Part shown: positions 1 to 10,150 of the stretch, in pieces
Numbering within the stretch: position 1 is the first letter of the stretch
Layout: the number at the start of each line of letters is the position of its first letter
NCBI GenBank assembly: GCA_033964015.1
Contig: CM066916.1
Span: forward strand, 15,912,501 to 15,976,500
DNA length: 64,000 nucleotides
Direction of reading: 5' to 3'
Origin: Scolanthus callimorphus
Lineage: Eukaryota; Cnidaria; Anthozoa; Actiniaria; Edwardsiidae
Translations under genes and position numbers: made by a program
The notes under the pieces: model-generated
Database searches by the model: none
Told to the model about the DNA's origin: nothing
The model's input: only the letters and a program-made list of their open reading frames with translations

Positions 1-1
1 T

Positions 2-133
2 TTACGTGACATTGTAGCCATCGACGGCCATAAGACTTATGTTCAAAATACAAAGGACAATGATCAGTCCGTTGCAAGAACATGCAGCACCCATGGTGTT
101 GATGTTTATGAGTGGTCGCGTGTAAGGTCTTGA
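2..133 (+). CDS. C-terminal end of an unrecognised open frame
   Basis: The frame is open from base 2 to the TGA at 131-133 and gives 43 residues ending in VYEWSRVRS. Codon use looks protein-like (balanced, few repeats), but the start lies outside the window. I do not recognise the family. It could be the last exon of a gene to the left, or chance. Confidence 0.2.
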   Translation, partial: LRDIVAIDGHKTYVQNTKDNDQSVARTCSTHGVDVYEWSRVRS

Positions 134-1379
134 CCTATAATCCCGCGTTTTGATTGGTCATTAAATTTGCTTTCCTTTTTGATTGGATAATTCGAAATTT
201 AACTTTGAGTTGGTTTCAGCGCAGCATCCGCTAAACGGAAATAAACTTCATTGTTCGCTTTGCTTTGCAAAGGAAGAGTCTTCGGATAAAGAGAAGTCTG
301 CGCTGCTTTTGTATGGTTACAATCACCAGCCAAAGGCTGCTCCGGAAAATAACCGCTGGTACTACAAAATTCAAAATAATCAAGTTTGAAACGAAGAACA
401 TGAAAGGTAAGCTTCAGTTTATTTACAAATATTAAGCACAGAAAATGTCCACTGGCTTTCTGTCCTTACTGGCTTTCTGTCCTTGCTAGACAGTACACAG
501 CAAGATTAGGCAGAAATGACTGCTTGCTGTTATTTTTATGGGAAGTATTCCCTCACTCCTAAATAGCTTAAGTATTAGATGCTCGGTGCAAAAACAATGC
601 CACAGGCAGCTATTTACTATCAGTTTCAACGGAATAAAAGACAAAGGGTAATAGTGTTACACGCAATAGAAAACAAACCGCTACTGAACAATAACAGATG
701 CGCGATTATAATAAGTTTAAGGCATTACGGCGTAGTTCAGTTTTTGCCCGAGTTTTTGGCTCTGCTATTATAATAGTTAATACAATTTATGTTCTTGGCT
801 GTTGTTTACCATTCTCAGGGCTCATTATAACTCTCTTCACCGGCTCAAGCCGAAATCAGACTGACTCAACGAAACACGAACATATTTCTTACCGCGAAAA
901 TCTACTATTTGTTATTTTGCGATTCATCTAAACATATGAACGTCTTGATTGCATCGATAATCATCAGCGAATAATTACGTTATAAAATATATTTTCTACT
1001 TTCTGACTCTGAACGCACATAATTCTTGACAATTCATTATTTTCTGCTTTAGGTATCTACCAAAGCTCGTTGGATCTTCAGGAGAAGACAGTTATGATAA
1101 TGGAACTAAAAACATTGCGTTTTACGCAGTGGCTAAATCGGCTAAATGACTGGTAACCGGTCAAGGTCTGCAGAATGCGTATAACAGACATTGAATAGAG
1201 AAAAAGAGTTACTCACTATTTGTCTCTTCATCACTCTCTCTCTCTCTACTTTTACCATTGCATTTGACCAACAATGTATGATGGAAATTTAATAATAAGT
1301 TATAAGTTTAGTAATAAGTTGTAGATATCAAGTGGCTCGCACGCGCGCATAGAAATAATGCGTTAGCCATTTCACAGCT
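134..1379. other. No gene seen
   Basis: AT-rich sequence with only short open frames (for example 183-389 and 698-931) lacking domains or convincing splice signals. A short (CT)n run lies near 1223-1243. Nothing else is supported. Confidence 0.5.
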
Positions 1380-1640
1380 TGAACTTCCAAAAATGGCTAG
1401 GAAATTCTTAGCCATTTGAACCTCTAAAAAATGGCTAGTAATTTCCTAGCCATTTTAGAGGTTGAACTGAATGGCTAAGAATTTCCTAGCCATTTGCTAG
1501 AGGTTTAAATGGCTAAGAATTTCCTACCATTTTAGAGGTTCAACTGAATGGCTAAGAATTTCCTAGCCATTTGTTAGAGGTTCAAATGGCTAAGAATTTC
1601 CGAGCAAGTTTTGAAAGGTTAAAATGGCTGTGAATTTAGG
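1380..1640. repeat. Tandem repeat of small hairpins (AATGGCTAAGAATTTCCTAGCCATTT type)
   Basis: About five units of roughly 60 bp. Each holds an inverted pair, AAATGGCTA and TAGCCATTT, around AGAATTTCC, joined by a TTAGAGGTTCAA-type linker. The units decay toward 1640, where GGCTAAG becomes GGCTGTG. Every unit could fold into a short hairpin. No coding potential. Confidence 0.75.
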
Positions 1641-2139
1641 TTCAAATTGCGTAGAATTTTTGAAAAAAAAGATAAGAAAAATTTCATGAAAAGTTCTAAT
1701 ATCTTTAAATCTATGTTGAATTTTGAAGAACACCGCGAAATTGTTTTCACAGTCGGTGATAATCCATATATCTCCTCGAAACTATTTTTTTATGTAGAGA
1801 AACAAAAGAAATCCTACAAATCAACCCATTTTGGAAAACCTCAAACTAGTTCTTGTACACCTGGCAGGAAACAAATTCAGGAGAAAACTGTCAGGGCTCA
1901 TGAAATAACATGGACTAAAACACAATTTTATTTCAAGGAATCAAACTCAAACTAAAAAATTTTCGCAGATGCATTCATAGAGAGATACTATAACCCTGCG
2001 CCCTGCTTGAACTATTCCCCTGGGGTGCCGAAGTATATTACTCTATTTAGCATACCCAAAGACTTGCTGGAAACAAACAGCCTTTTCAGACAGTTTGTGT
2101 TACATGCAAGGAATGTGAAATAACTGCAGTGCGAAATAG
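1641..2139 (+). other. Intergenic; one possible exon at 1969-2123
   Basis: After an acceptor-like TTTTCGCAG, a plus-strand frame stays open from 1969 to the TAA at 2121-2123. It gives about 50 residues of protein-like composition with many Pro, Tyr and Leu. The AT-rich frame 1647-1955 just before it lacks a recognisable domain. I cannot connect either to a gene. Confidence 0.15.
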
Positions 2140-2243
2140 AGCGGATTTTAGATGACTGTCTTTAAAATTACTCCTATAGGTTTTATCCAGAATTGGTGCA
2201 ATTATTTTGCGATTGGTTTCACGACAGTCATCTGAAAACCGCT
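2140..2243. mobile_element. MITE, about 104 bp, copy 1
   Basis: Terminal inverted repeats of about 21 bp (AGCGGATTTTAGATGACTGTC on the left, its imperfect complement on the right). A second copy lies at 42431-42552 in the opposite orientation and shares the interior CAGAATTGGTG and TTTGCGATTGGTTTCA. A non-autonomous DNA transposon; the superfamily is not identified. Confidence 0.65.
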
Positions 2244-2291
2244 ATATGTAGTTCTATCCAATGTATTATTTGCGGAGCTTTGCAAACTTAC

Positions 2292-3818
2292 TGATTCGTG
2301 GTCAGGATCATAGAAGTCCTGGACGTCTCCGGGGATAACCTGGCGGATAACCTCCTGCAAACTGTCAGGGTATATATAGGTGGGCCACCGCGAGAGACCA
2401 GCGCCCAGAGTTTTCTTGCTTTCGAACTGCAAAACGACATATTCAATTTAAAGACTGTGGTTTGGTCGTGGAAGATGCGGTCCAGGTAGGTGAGGAGGTC
2501 TTCTAGGTCTAGGGAAGGAAGACGGAAATTGTACCAGTCTGACAATCGGTGGTTTCGGGAAAAGCGAGTCCGGATCTGGTGCCAGTTGTTTTGGTACTCG
2601 GGAACAGAGCTAACATCGGGAGGCATGGTGATAGGGTCTTCTTCCCAACTTGTACCGGGTTCAGCACTTAGAACAGAAGGAGGACTGGACTTGACCCTCT
2701 TGGGTTTTGGATCTGAAATAAAAATACACCTCAAGTTAGATATATTCATTTAGATTTACATGTCAAACCAAAATAAACTCGCGTGTTGCAGAACAAAATA
2801 ATGCGAACATCATAGAAAACCACATATACCGTTTCCGGGAAACGTTGTCACCCAAAAAGCCTATAAGCTTGAAGCGCAAAGGATAATGGGGGCATTTAAA
2901 CTGCTACTGTTTGGTCTGAATTCAGACAGTTATCGCAAACACAGGTGAAATGATTAAATTTCAGTACATTTCCAAGCATGTTTGTTTCTAATATTTTACA
3001 GAAATTTCAATAAATCTTTACCCATACTCCCTAGCGCACCAAGCTTATAAGCTTTTTGGGTGACAACGTATCCCGGAAACGGTATATAATATAGGTTTAA
3101 TTTTACAAGAATTACCTTCAGCGGGTTTGTCTTGTGCAGGCCGTTTCTTATGGATCTTGATGTGCTCGTTGTAGGGGGTCTTGTTGTTGAAGGTGGCCCC
3201 GCAAGTCTTACAGGTGTACTGGCGTTCCCTCCCTCGGTTTTCGTGCTTGATCTTGAAGTGCCGTTGCAAATTCTCTTTTCGGTTAAACACCTTATCACAG
3301 TGTTGACAGGAAAACTCTTTGTCAGGTCTTGTAAAAGCCTTCCCACAGATCTCGCACTCGAACTTGGATTTCTTAGTAGATGCGGCAGGCTCTTCGGGTG
3401 CTTTTCGCTTCCCCCCTCCTGTCTGAGCTTCATGCTCACAGGCAGACTGATGTACATCTTGAGACTGGACCATGGCTTTATTAGCAATATCCATAGAATC
3501 TTGACCAGGCGTACCAAGCGAAAGAACTTCTTTCTCCAACTCCATCCAAGTTTCTGGGTTTTCACGATATTGCTTGATAAGTCTTTCCACGGCTTCAGAT
3601 AATTCCCGCTCTAAGGTAGATTCATGGACAAAGCAGTCTCCTGTATCACTAACTTCGAACGGTACTAAGCGGTCCACGTCAGTCTCCGTACATTGCTCAC
3701 CAAAGTGATGGTCATCTGGATTTGAAATAATGGATGGATCTTCTTGTTGTATTTCAGCGGTGACTTTTAGGAGATTAGCCACGGCTTCCGCCAGCTCCGC
3801 TTGTAAGTGGTCTTCCAT
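2292..3818 (-). pseudogene. C2H2 zinc-finger protein, truncated N-terminal part of a larger virus-like protein
   Basis: Exon 1 (3818-3116) encodes about 234 residues: an acidic helical N-terminus (MEDHLQAELAEAV), a basic patch (GGGKRKAPEEP), then C2H2 fingers at about residues 165-228 (CEICGKAF, CQHCDKVF..H..H, CKTCGATF..H..H). Exon 2 (2712-2292) joins in phase (G|AT = Asp) through donor AAGGTAATT and acceptor TTTCAG. It continues with a Pro-rich linker, then NNWHQIRTRF and a DWYNFRLPSL region. A frameshift follows NMSF near 2430. The other frame runs to a donor-like TCA|GTAAGT at 2292, and no further exon is found. From memory, the finger plus FKLN-type region resembles the N-terminus of Maverick/Polinton-type polymerase-related proteins in cnidarians. 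That family call is inference. The fingers are clear; the rest of the protein is missing. Confidence 0.6.
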
Positions 3819-3875
3819 CCTTTCTTGAGGTCTTGTCTGTCTGACTTGTAGAGTAAAATGACTCTGCAGCTCTGG

Positions 3876-3882
3876 TTTTATA
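3876..3882 (-). promoter_or_regulatory. TATA box of the C2H2 gene
   Basis: TATAAAA on the minus strand, 58 bases upstream of the ATG at 3818 and just downstream of the minisatellite array. The spacing fits a core promoter with a short 5' leader. Confidence 0.5.
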
Positions 3883-3965
3883 GGCGGTGAGAACAATGGA
3901 GTATATTTTAAACCAATCAGAGTGTAGGATGGGTAGGCTAAGCCAATCAGAACGAAGATGAAAAG

Positions 3966-4424
3966 GGAACGGGAGAAGGGAGAGTATATCCCTTGCTTTA
4001 TCAAAGGGGGAGGGGTATATCCCATGCTTGAAAAAGGAAGGGGAGGGAGGGTATATCCCAGAATAGAATAGAATGGAATAGAATAGAAGTATTTTATTGG
4101 CACCTTGTAATGAATAGTATTACATTGGGCGTAACAATGGAGTACATGTCCCATGCTTTAATAAAGGGGGAGAAGGGAGGGTCTATCCCTTTCCTTGAAT
4201 AAGGAAGGGACGGGGGAGAGTGCTTTATCAAAGGGGGAGGGGGAGGGTATATCCTTGCTTTATCAAAGGGTAGGGGGTAGGGCATATCCCTTGCTTTATC
4301 AAAGGGGAGGGGGGAGGGCATATCCCTTGCTTTATCAAAGGGGGAGGGAGGGTATATCCCTTGCTTTATCAAAGGGGGAGGGGGAGGGTATATCCCTTGC
4401 TTGAAAAAGGAAGGGGAGTCGGGA
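3966..4424. repeat. GC-rich promoter minisatellite (AAAGGGGGAGGGTATATCCCTTGC family)
   Basis: About ten degenerate units of 30-40 bp with the core GGGAGGGTATATCCCTTGCT followed by TTATCAAAGGG or TGAAAAAGG. Each core holds a small palindrome (GGGATATACCC type). A pentanucleotide GAATA tract interrupts it at 4061-4090. The same core recurs at 5829-5855 and 6379-6790, beside the other two genes of this cluster. Long proline-rich frames read across it are repeat artefacts. Confidence 0.8.
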
Positions 4425-4605
4425 CGGTAACAAAATCACAAATAATCGTGGTTTGTTTAATGTAATACGCTTGAAAATAAAATTTTTAAAGAAATATTCT
4501 GCCATACATTTTAGAAAATAATAACCAAACTTAAAAAATAGTCGATCAGCTATATAATTACAAATTCGAAAAACAATACTACAAATTCAAAAGTCACTTT
4601 TGATT

Positions 4606-5706
4606 TCACTCATTAATTTGTCTAATAACAGCCATCAGTCCCGCAAATGCATTATCAATATCTTGTCTAAGTGAATCATGGTAATCATTGTCAATCATGA
4701 CTTCTTCTTCCTCGCATTCATCGATAATAACGGCTTCCTCTTGCTCGTTTCCATCGACAACCATGGCTTCTTCGGTATTTCTATTTCTTTCTAAGTTCTT
4801 TATAACAGCTTTGTGACTGCTTGATTGGACATGTTTCCTGTAAACGATCTCCGAGTTAAATGTCCTCTTACAGTCTTGACAAAATCGGCATGTTATAGAT
4901 TTGTGATTTTTCGAAATGTTCGAACAGAGCTTCCTGACTTTCTTCTGTTATTCCACAGTACCAACATCTACCCTAAGAAGACGTTTTTTAGCGGATTTAT
5001 TCTGATTGCAGTAATCTGTTTAGCGTATTTCTTAAAAGGTTCTATTTCACGATTCTAGGGTCATTTTAGGCAGCATAGATACAGTCAAATTCGCAAGAAC
5101 TGAGCAGAATTTACGTCGACGTTTGATAAATAACCTATCAACTGCTAGATGAGCTAAATTTGGAGTATTTTCGTTTGTTATCGAGCGGATGGAATTGGAT
5201 TACGAAATGACATATTTTTATTCCTGTTCAGGCTAACCAGTTTTCAAACTTGGAAATTTTATAGTGAAAGATGCCTATGATGCAAGTATCAGTTCCTTTT
5301 TCTTTATAACACTAAATAATAGTATAATGTAGGATTCTGAGATGTTTACGTAGATCATTGGTCTAATTTTATAAAATTTTGTTGAAACAACCGTGACACG
5401 GCCCCTTAAAATAAATTCTTAGTGAATTGTTAAATACTGACTTCAAATAAAAGCAACACTGTCAAAGAATGTACTATATAGATCAGTCAAACGTAAATCC
5501 TTACCTCTTCTCTCGCATTCCCACCTTGCTTAACCTACAGTAAATGGTTATGGGCAGGTAATTAGTAAACCGTAAACAAACAAAATTCAATTGATCAATA
5601 AATAGTATTTACTTACTTGTTCTCTTAGATGTGCCTTGGTTAAACGATGCTTATACATCGCCTTGTAGTTTGATAATGTTTTATTGCACACCCCGCAAAA
5701 CACCAT
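4606..5706 (-). pseudogene. Small split C2H2 zinc-finger protein with acidic tail, one frameshift
   Basis: Exon 1 (5706-5617) starts MVFCGVCNKTL and ends at CAA|GTAAGT; it holds one C2H2 finger (C-x2-C..H-x4-H). Exon 2 (5534-5505) is only 30 bases, between TACTGTAG and GAG|GTAAGG. Exon 3 (4972-4606) follows TTCTTAG and codes a second finger (CWYCG..H), then a third (CRFCQDCKRTF..H-x5-H). An acidic tail (EEAVIIDECEEEEVMI) follows, ending at TGA 4608-4606. All introns are phase 0. Within exon 3 the frame shifts by one base in an A-run near 4905, between fingers two and three. The acidic tail resembles that of the RING protein across the shared promoter. Likely a nuclear DNA- or RNA-binding protein; family unknown. 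Confidence 0.6.
4973..5616 (-). other. Introns of the small C2H2 gene
   Basis: Sequence between the three exons apart from the 30-base exon 2 (5534-5505). AT-rich, with no competing open frame or repeat that I can see. Confidence 0.45.
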
Positions 5707-6020
5707 TCTCGTCTCTCTTGTATGATTTTGTAAAGATTGAGTAAGGGGTGGATACTACCTTTATTTCCTCCCGCAGTGCATTGTATAATAAAAAACCTAT
5801 TATCTGGCATCTGTACCTTGCTTTAGGAAATGGGGAGGGTATCTCCCTTGCTTTAGACTGGCGCTTTTGCTCAATCTTATTTCCTCCCGCTGTGCGTCAG
5901 GCGATAAAAAGAGGTTATCTAGTATCTGTTACCTATATAAGCAAGAGGTTCAGTAACATTCATCACACCAACATATTCATTTAAAACATAATACCCAATA
6001 CCCAAGTTAAACAAAAGATA
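5707..6020. promoter_or_regulatory. Shared divergent promoter of the C2H2 and RING genes
   Basis: The 314 bases between two divergent ATGs hold a duplicated block. TTATTTCCTCCCGC followed by GTGC, a T/A-rich box, TTATCT and TATCTGT occurs near 5760-5820 and again near 5878-5932. A GGGAGGGTATCTCCCTTGC minisatellite unit lies between the blocks. A TATATAA box sits at 5934-5940, 81 bases before the RING ATG. The C2H2 side has an AT-rich TTTATTATACA. The mirrored layout suggests co-regulated expression. Confidence 0.5.
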
Positions 6021-6431
6021 ATGGAGGACGATTCGAAATGTGTGATATGCCTTGAAGACGACAATGCTATAATAGAACTTCTACAGTGTTGTAAAGAGGC
6101 TTGCCATTACAAATGCCAAAAAGAATGGTTTAAAATAAGTAAAACGTGCCCCCATTGTAGGGCAAATCAAGAAAACGAGGAAGAAGAAGTCATAATTATA
6201 GACGATAGCGATAGCGATGATGAAGCTCAGTTGAGAAGCAACTCCCTCATGCTGGATTCGGGGGAGGGTGGAGGGTGGAGGGTGGAGGGTGGAGGGTGGA
6301 GGGTGGAGGGTGGAGGGTGGAGGGTGGAGGGTGGAGGGTGGAGGGTGGAGGGTGGAGGGTGGAGGGTGGAGGGTGGAGTGTATCTCCCCTTGTTTGAAAA
6401 AGGAAAGGGGAGGGTATCTCCCCTTGTTTGA
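6021..6431 (+). CDS. Small RING-finger protein with acidic tail
   Basis: A RING/zinc-binding domain at about residues 7-47: CVICLEDD, then CCKEACHYKCQKEWF and CPHC, which gives the C-x2-C..C-x-H-x2-C..C-x2-C layout of a RING-type E3 ligase. An acidic stretch (NEEEEVIIIDDSDSDDE) follows. The natural protein probably ends soon after residue 80. The rest of the frame (from 6261) is translated GGGTGGA repeat and is likely an expansion into the C-terminus. Start chosen at 6021 because the RING begins six residues later and a TATA box is 81 bases upstream. It shares promoter repeats and tail composition with its divergent neighbour. Known for the family: ubiquitin ligase activity. No substrate can be inferred. 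Confidence 0.65.
   Translation: MEDDSKCVICLEDDNAIIELLQCCKEACHYKCQKEWFKISKTCPHCRANQENEEEEVIIIDDSDSDDEAQLRSNSLMLDSGEGGGWRVEGGGWRVEGGGWRVEGGGWRVEGGGWRVEGGVYLPLFEKGKGRVSPLV
6261..6379 (+). repeat. (GGGTGGA)n microsatellite
   Basis: About sixteen near-perfect copies of the heptamer GGGTGGA. The G-runs are regularly spaced and could form G-quadruplexes on the plus strand. It lies in frame with the 3' end of the RING gene. Confidence 0.9.
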
Positions 6432-6790
6432 AAAAGGAAAGGGGAGGGTATCTCCCCTTGTTTGGAAAAAAGGAAGGAGGTCGGGGAGGGTATCTCCCTT
6501 TGTTTGAAAAATGGAAGGAGGTCGGGGAGGGTATCTAACTTTGTGTGAAAAAGGAAAGGGGAGGGTATCTCCCCTTGTTTGACCGCCTTGCTAGAAAGAG
6601 GAGGGGGAGGGGGAGGGGGAGGGTACCTCCCTCGCTTGAAAAAGGTTGGGGAGGGAAGGGGGGTCTCTTCATGTGGCGTCATTCTGACCTTTGACCGCCT
6701 TGCTAGAAAAAGGAGGGGGAGGGTACCTCCCTTGCTTGAAGGGGAGGGGAGGGGGGTCTCTTCATGTGACGTCATTCTGACCTTTGACCT
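6380..6790. repeat. GGAGGGTATCTCCCCTTG minisatellite array
   Basis: About eight units of 30-45 bp, core GGGAGGGTATCTCCCCTTGTTTGAAAAAGGAA, in two sub-types. The second includes a TTCATGTGACGTCATTCTGACC segment with a CRE-like TGACGTCA, repeated at 6667-6692 and 6757-6785. Related to the array at 3966-4424. Confidence 0.75.
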
Positions 6791-6852
6791 CCTCAAAATT
6801 AGTATTCCTCCTCAAAAAAGGGCTAATTCGGTGCATACTATACTACTCCTTT

Positions 6853-7134
6853 GTTAGTAGAATATTCGTTATTACATTTCGCATTTAGGTTGCTTTGTGG
6901 CAGGTCGTTTTTTCGTTGGTAACCGTGTCGTTTCTCGAAACAACGATACCATGGATGCTTAAACGACGAAGAACCAATCACGTCAAACTGACAGCTGTGT
7001 AAAAAACTTTTGTTATAAATACTTTAATCGTACTCATAAGTCGTATTCATTATACTCGCATCCTGCGTGAAGTCAACAGGCGCTCTACCCAAGTCCAAAT
7101 TACAAACGCTTTACAGGCTATCCAGAGAAACGAC
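6853..7134 (+). pseudogene. Deleted duplicate of the GPCR locus at 34 kb
   Basis: The first ~200 bases match the GPCR upstream region (34137-34317), including TTATAAATACTTTAATCG. The sequence then jumps, after TATTCATTA, to the third-intracellular-loop codons (CTCGCATCCTGCGTGAAG, matching 34919-34998). About 600 bases covering TM1-TM5 are absent. The copy also lacks the ~290-base MITE insertion present upstream of the 34-kb gene, so it preserves the empty site. No product is expected. Confidence 0.8.
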
Positions 7135-7686
7135 ACGACACTTGTAAGGCACCTGAGTAGTTGGATGGCAGTTTAAGGTGCTTCACCTTGATGCTTAGTG
7201 GCTCGGCCGACCTCAGAAAAAGGCCAAAGGAAAATATGGTAATGGTCCAAAGCCAAAGACCTCGCATGCCCTATGGTGCAACAACAAATCTTGTGAACTT
7301 AAAATTCCATAGATTAAACTCAAACTGACACAAATAAGAGAAAAGAGAAGCAGAGAACATTATTGAACAGTAAGTGGAGTGTTAATCACCCAGCATGAAG
7401 ATGCAACTGCAATTGTCATAACACAAGTACAAGTAGTGACATACCTTTACACACCGTATTTGCTACTCACTATCGATCATGTGATAGATAGTAGTGGTGG
7501 AGCAAATCAGATTGCAGGATTCATGATAGTATGCAAGTATCTTTCTACTAATGTCTGATATTCTCAAGTAATTTCTTCATATATTCTGCTCTGGATGTAT
7601 CTCTCCTGCTATCGCCATTTGAATGTTAAAACCTCAATACACAAAACCCATTTTGTTATTTTAGACAGTTTAATTTATAAACAAAC
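7135..7686. other. No gene seen
   Basis: AT-rich sequence downstream (in minus orientation) of exon 3 of the next gene. It may hold that gene's following intron, but I see no further exon or repeat. Confidence 0.4.
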
Positions 7687-9250
7687 CTGGATTGATTGAG
7701 GCAAAACTTCCGCATTTTCATCAGTTCTTTTAGACCATAAAGTGGAGCTTTCTTTGCCTCATGTGTGACGCTTCCATGTCTCACACCTTCTCTGGTGGGT
7801 CGCACAGCCCTTTTCTGGAGCTGTTTCATAGTTTGTTTCGCAGCTGTAGAATATAATAAGGTATTCATCTAAAATATTTTAATGTTTACCTGTCATATTT
7901 TGATGAGAAGTCCCTGTCTTTGCATTTGAATTTAATCAAGTAAAAGGCCTTAAGTCAAGTCAAGGGGAGAAGAGGTGGCGGAGTTGTTATGAATAAGCAA
8001 ACAAATTGTAAAATGATTTTTTAAAAATGAGCCATATCAATGGATTTGTCATAAAAAAAAATCAAAGCCTTGATGTGACAAAAAGTATGGGTGACAATGC
8101 AACCCACTTGTTATTAGACAGGATGTTGCGTATTTCATTTCCTTTTTTAACAACTTTATTGGACAAATAAAACCATTAAATTAGGAAAGACATAATAAAC
8201 AAATACATCAAAAGTGTTCAATGGGGGATTGCCAAAAGGGGGCTTCATTATAGGCCCATGCGCTGCCTGGTGCGGAAGTCCCGTTTATGATAGCAAGGCA
8301 GCCAGTCTGATTAATGAGAGTAACATGGTGACTCATTAACCATTTCAAATGTAGGAGATTTGAACTCGATCAGTGGGAGAGCAGGATGAGGCTAAAATGT
8401 GTATAGTATCCCACCAAAATGCTGGTTACCATCTCAAGCAATAATAAATATACCTGGATCCTCCATTGGATTACCACTAGCAACAAGTTTGCTGACCCCA
8501 TCAACAACTGTGACATCTTCTTTGTATGGACCAATATGACCAAACATGCTCATCCAATGCCTTAAGGCTGCAGCAGTGCCCTTGAGAGAGGGTGGCTTCA
8601 AACAACGTCATGTTAGGTTGGCAATTTTCTTTCCTTTCCTCTCAATTATCACCTCTAAAATAAAACCAAAAGTTGATGCTCTGCAAATGTTGAGAACAGC
8701 TAAATTAGCAGCCAGTTAAAATTCATTGGCAAGAACTTGATTCACGAGTTTTCGTGTATTAAGCTAAAGTTATAAGACAACGCGAACGAGCGAGCGGTAT
8801 GACACGAAGTGAATAAAAACGATACCAAGTTCTGCCATTTGTCCATTGTGTAAAACACGAGGTATATGCCGACATAACCAATGCCTGCTCTTTGATTGCT
8901 GTACGATGTCGGTCGAATTATCGATTACGGTTTATGACTAGAATCATTATTTGATCTTAATTAAGATCCTTTCATAATGCGTAAATTTTCTCCTGGAAAA
9001 GTGTCACTCTATAAGGGACAGAGTTTTACCTTTTTTGTGTGTCGAGCTAGCGCAAACTTCTCAACTTTCATTAGTCGTAGCTCGTAGGCGCGAACGGTCT
9101 TCTCGTCGAGGGCTTGCGACTGGTTCTGTGCTGCTAATCTTGCTCCCTCGACGAGATTCTCCGACACCAGGGAGCTCCGATCTTCCGCGCCACCGCTGTC
9201 AATAAATCTTTGAACATTTTGGCTTCTGTCTAGGGAATTTTTTCTAGCTT
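7687..9250 (-). pseudogene. Unrecognised three-exon gene segment, probably decayed
   Basis: Three minus-strand exons join in phase. Exon A (about 9250-9030) ends ALARHTKK at AAG|GTAAAA. Exon B (8652-8454) follows TTTTAGAG and contains KPPSLKGTAAALRHW and MSMFGHIGPYKEDVTVVDG, ending GAT CCA G|GTATAT. Exon C (7843-7687) follows TTCTACAG and contains KQLQKRAVRPTREGVRHG and APLYGLKELMKMRKF, ending AG|GTTTGT. The G|CT junction between B and C restores Ala. Composition is clearly protein-like, basic and helical. Exon B has one in-frame TGA (8610-8608, in a CpG context) after KKIANLT, so this copy is probably inactive. No upstream start or downstream end was found. I do not recognise the family. Confidence 0.5.
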
Positions 9251-10150
9251 AGGCTAGGGAAGAATCGCGCGTCATTGAGCTTAACTTACATCTCATTACG
9301 CGCGGTTTAAAATCAAATTTGATTCATTATACAGACCATATTACAAAAAAATCGGCCAATCACGCAAACTAGCCTCTACATTTATCAAGTTTTCGAGAAA
9401 TGAGGAGCCCTTGTAAGAATTCGACATATCTAGGTAGCTAGTTAAGAAACACCACAAGGCAAACCTTAAGAAATAGAATATCCGCGCTTCAGAAGTGGTC
9501 GCATTTTGAAGGTATTCACAGGCCATTTTCATCTGATTGTATATGGCATTTCAAGTTCGTCTAGAAGTTCGAGAAAATGTTTTGGAAACAAAACTACCTA
9601 CAACAATTCGACAGGTTCCAGCATACTGAACCACGTTATAAGAACGCATATGCCAAGTTTCAGGGGTAAACAACTCTTAAAGTGGTCGCATTTTCTACTT
9701 TAAATTTAACCGCCGTAAAACTCTCTACACCAACTAAACAAGGTGATTTAAATAATCGCGCTCAGCCGAGTTATCCACGAGAACACATGAACAAAAGAAT
9801 TCTCGCACATTTATAGTTCTTTCAAAACTCGGCGGAGCATGAAATGATTTTTCTTGATTTTTGCATCTGATTAACGCACACAAAAGAGAGACTTCAAACA
9901 CAATGGGAGTCTTCCCGATCATAGCGTATGGTTTGTTTCAATGGTCATAAGATGCGCGGTTTGTTTCAATAGTTATTTAAACAAGATGCGCTAAGGCGCG
10001 TATAATATTACAAACAAGGCTTATGATTGGCTAAAATCTGTAGAAATCACTGCGGGGAGCTGTAGGATTCCAGAAAATTACTACGTCAGAATAACCCTCT
10101 GTTATTTTTTGTTTTCTACAATATATATAACTATATAAAATTGCAAACAA
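9251..10150. other. No gene seen
   Basis: AT-rich, with only short frames (9341-9532, 9506-9703, 9734-9922) that lack features. It could contain upstream exons of the preceding minus-strand gene, but none is visible. Confidence 0.4.

Noticed and set aside
4094..4404. Proline-rich and glycine-rich long frames across the GGGAGGG minisatellite
   Set aside because: The reading is translated repeat (both strands open), not a protein.
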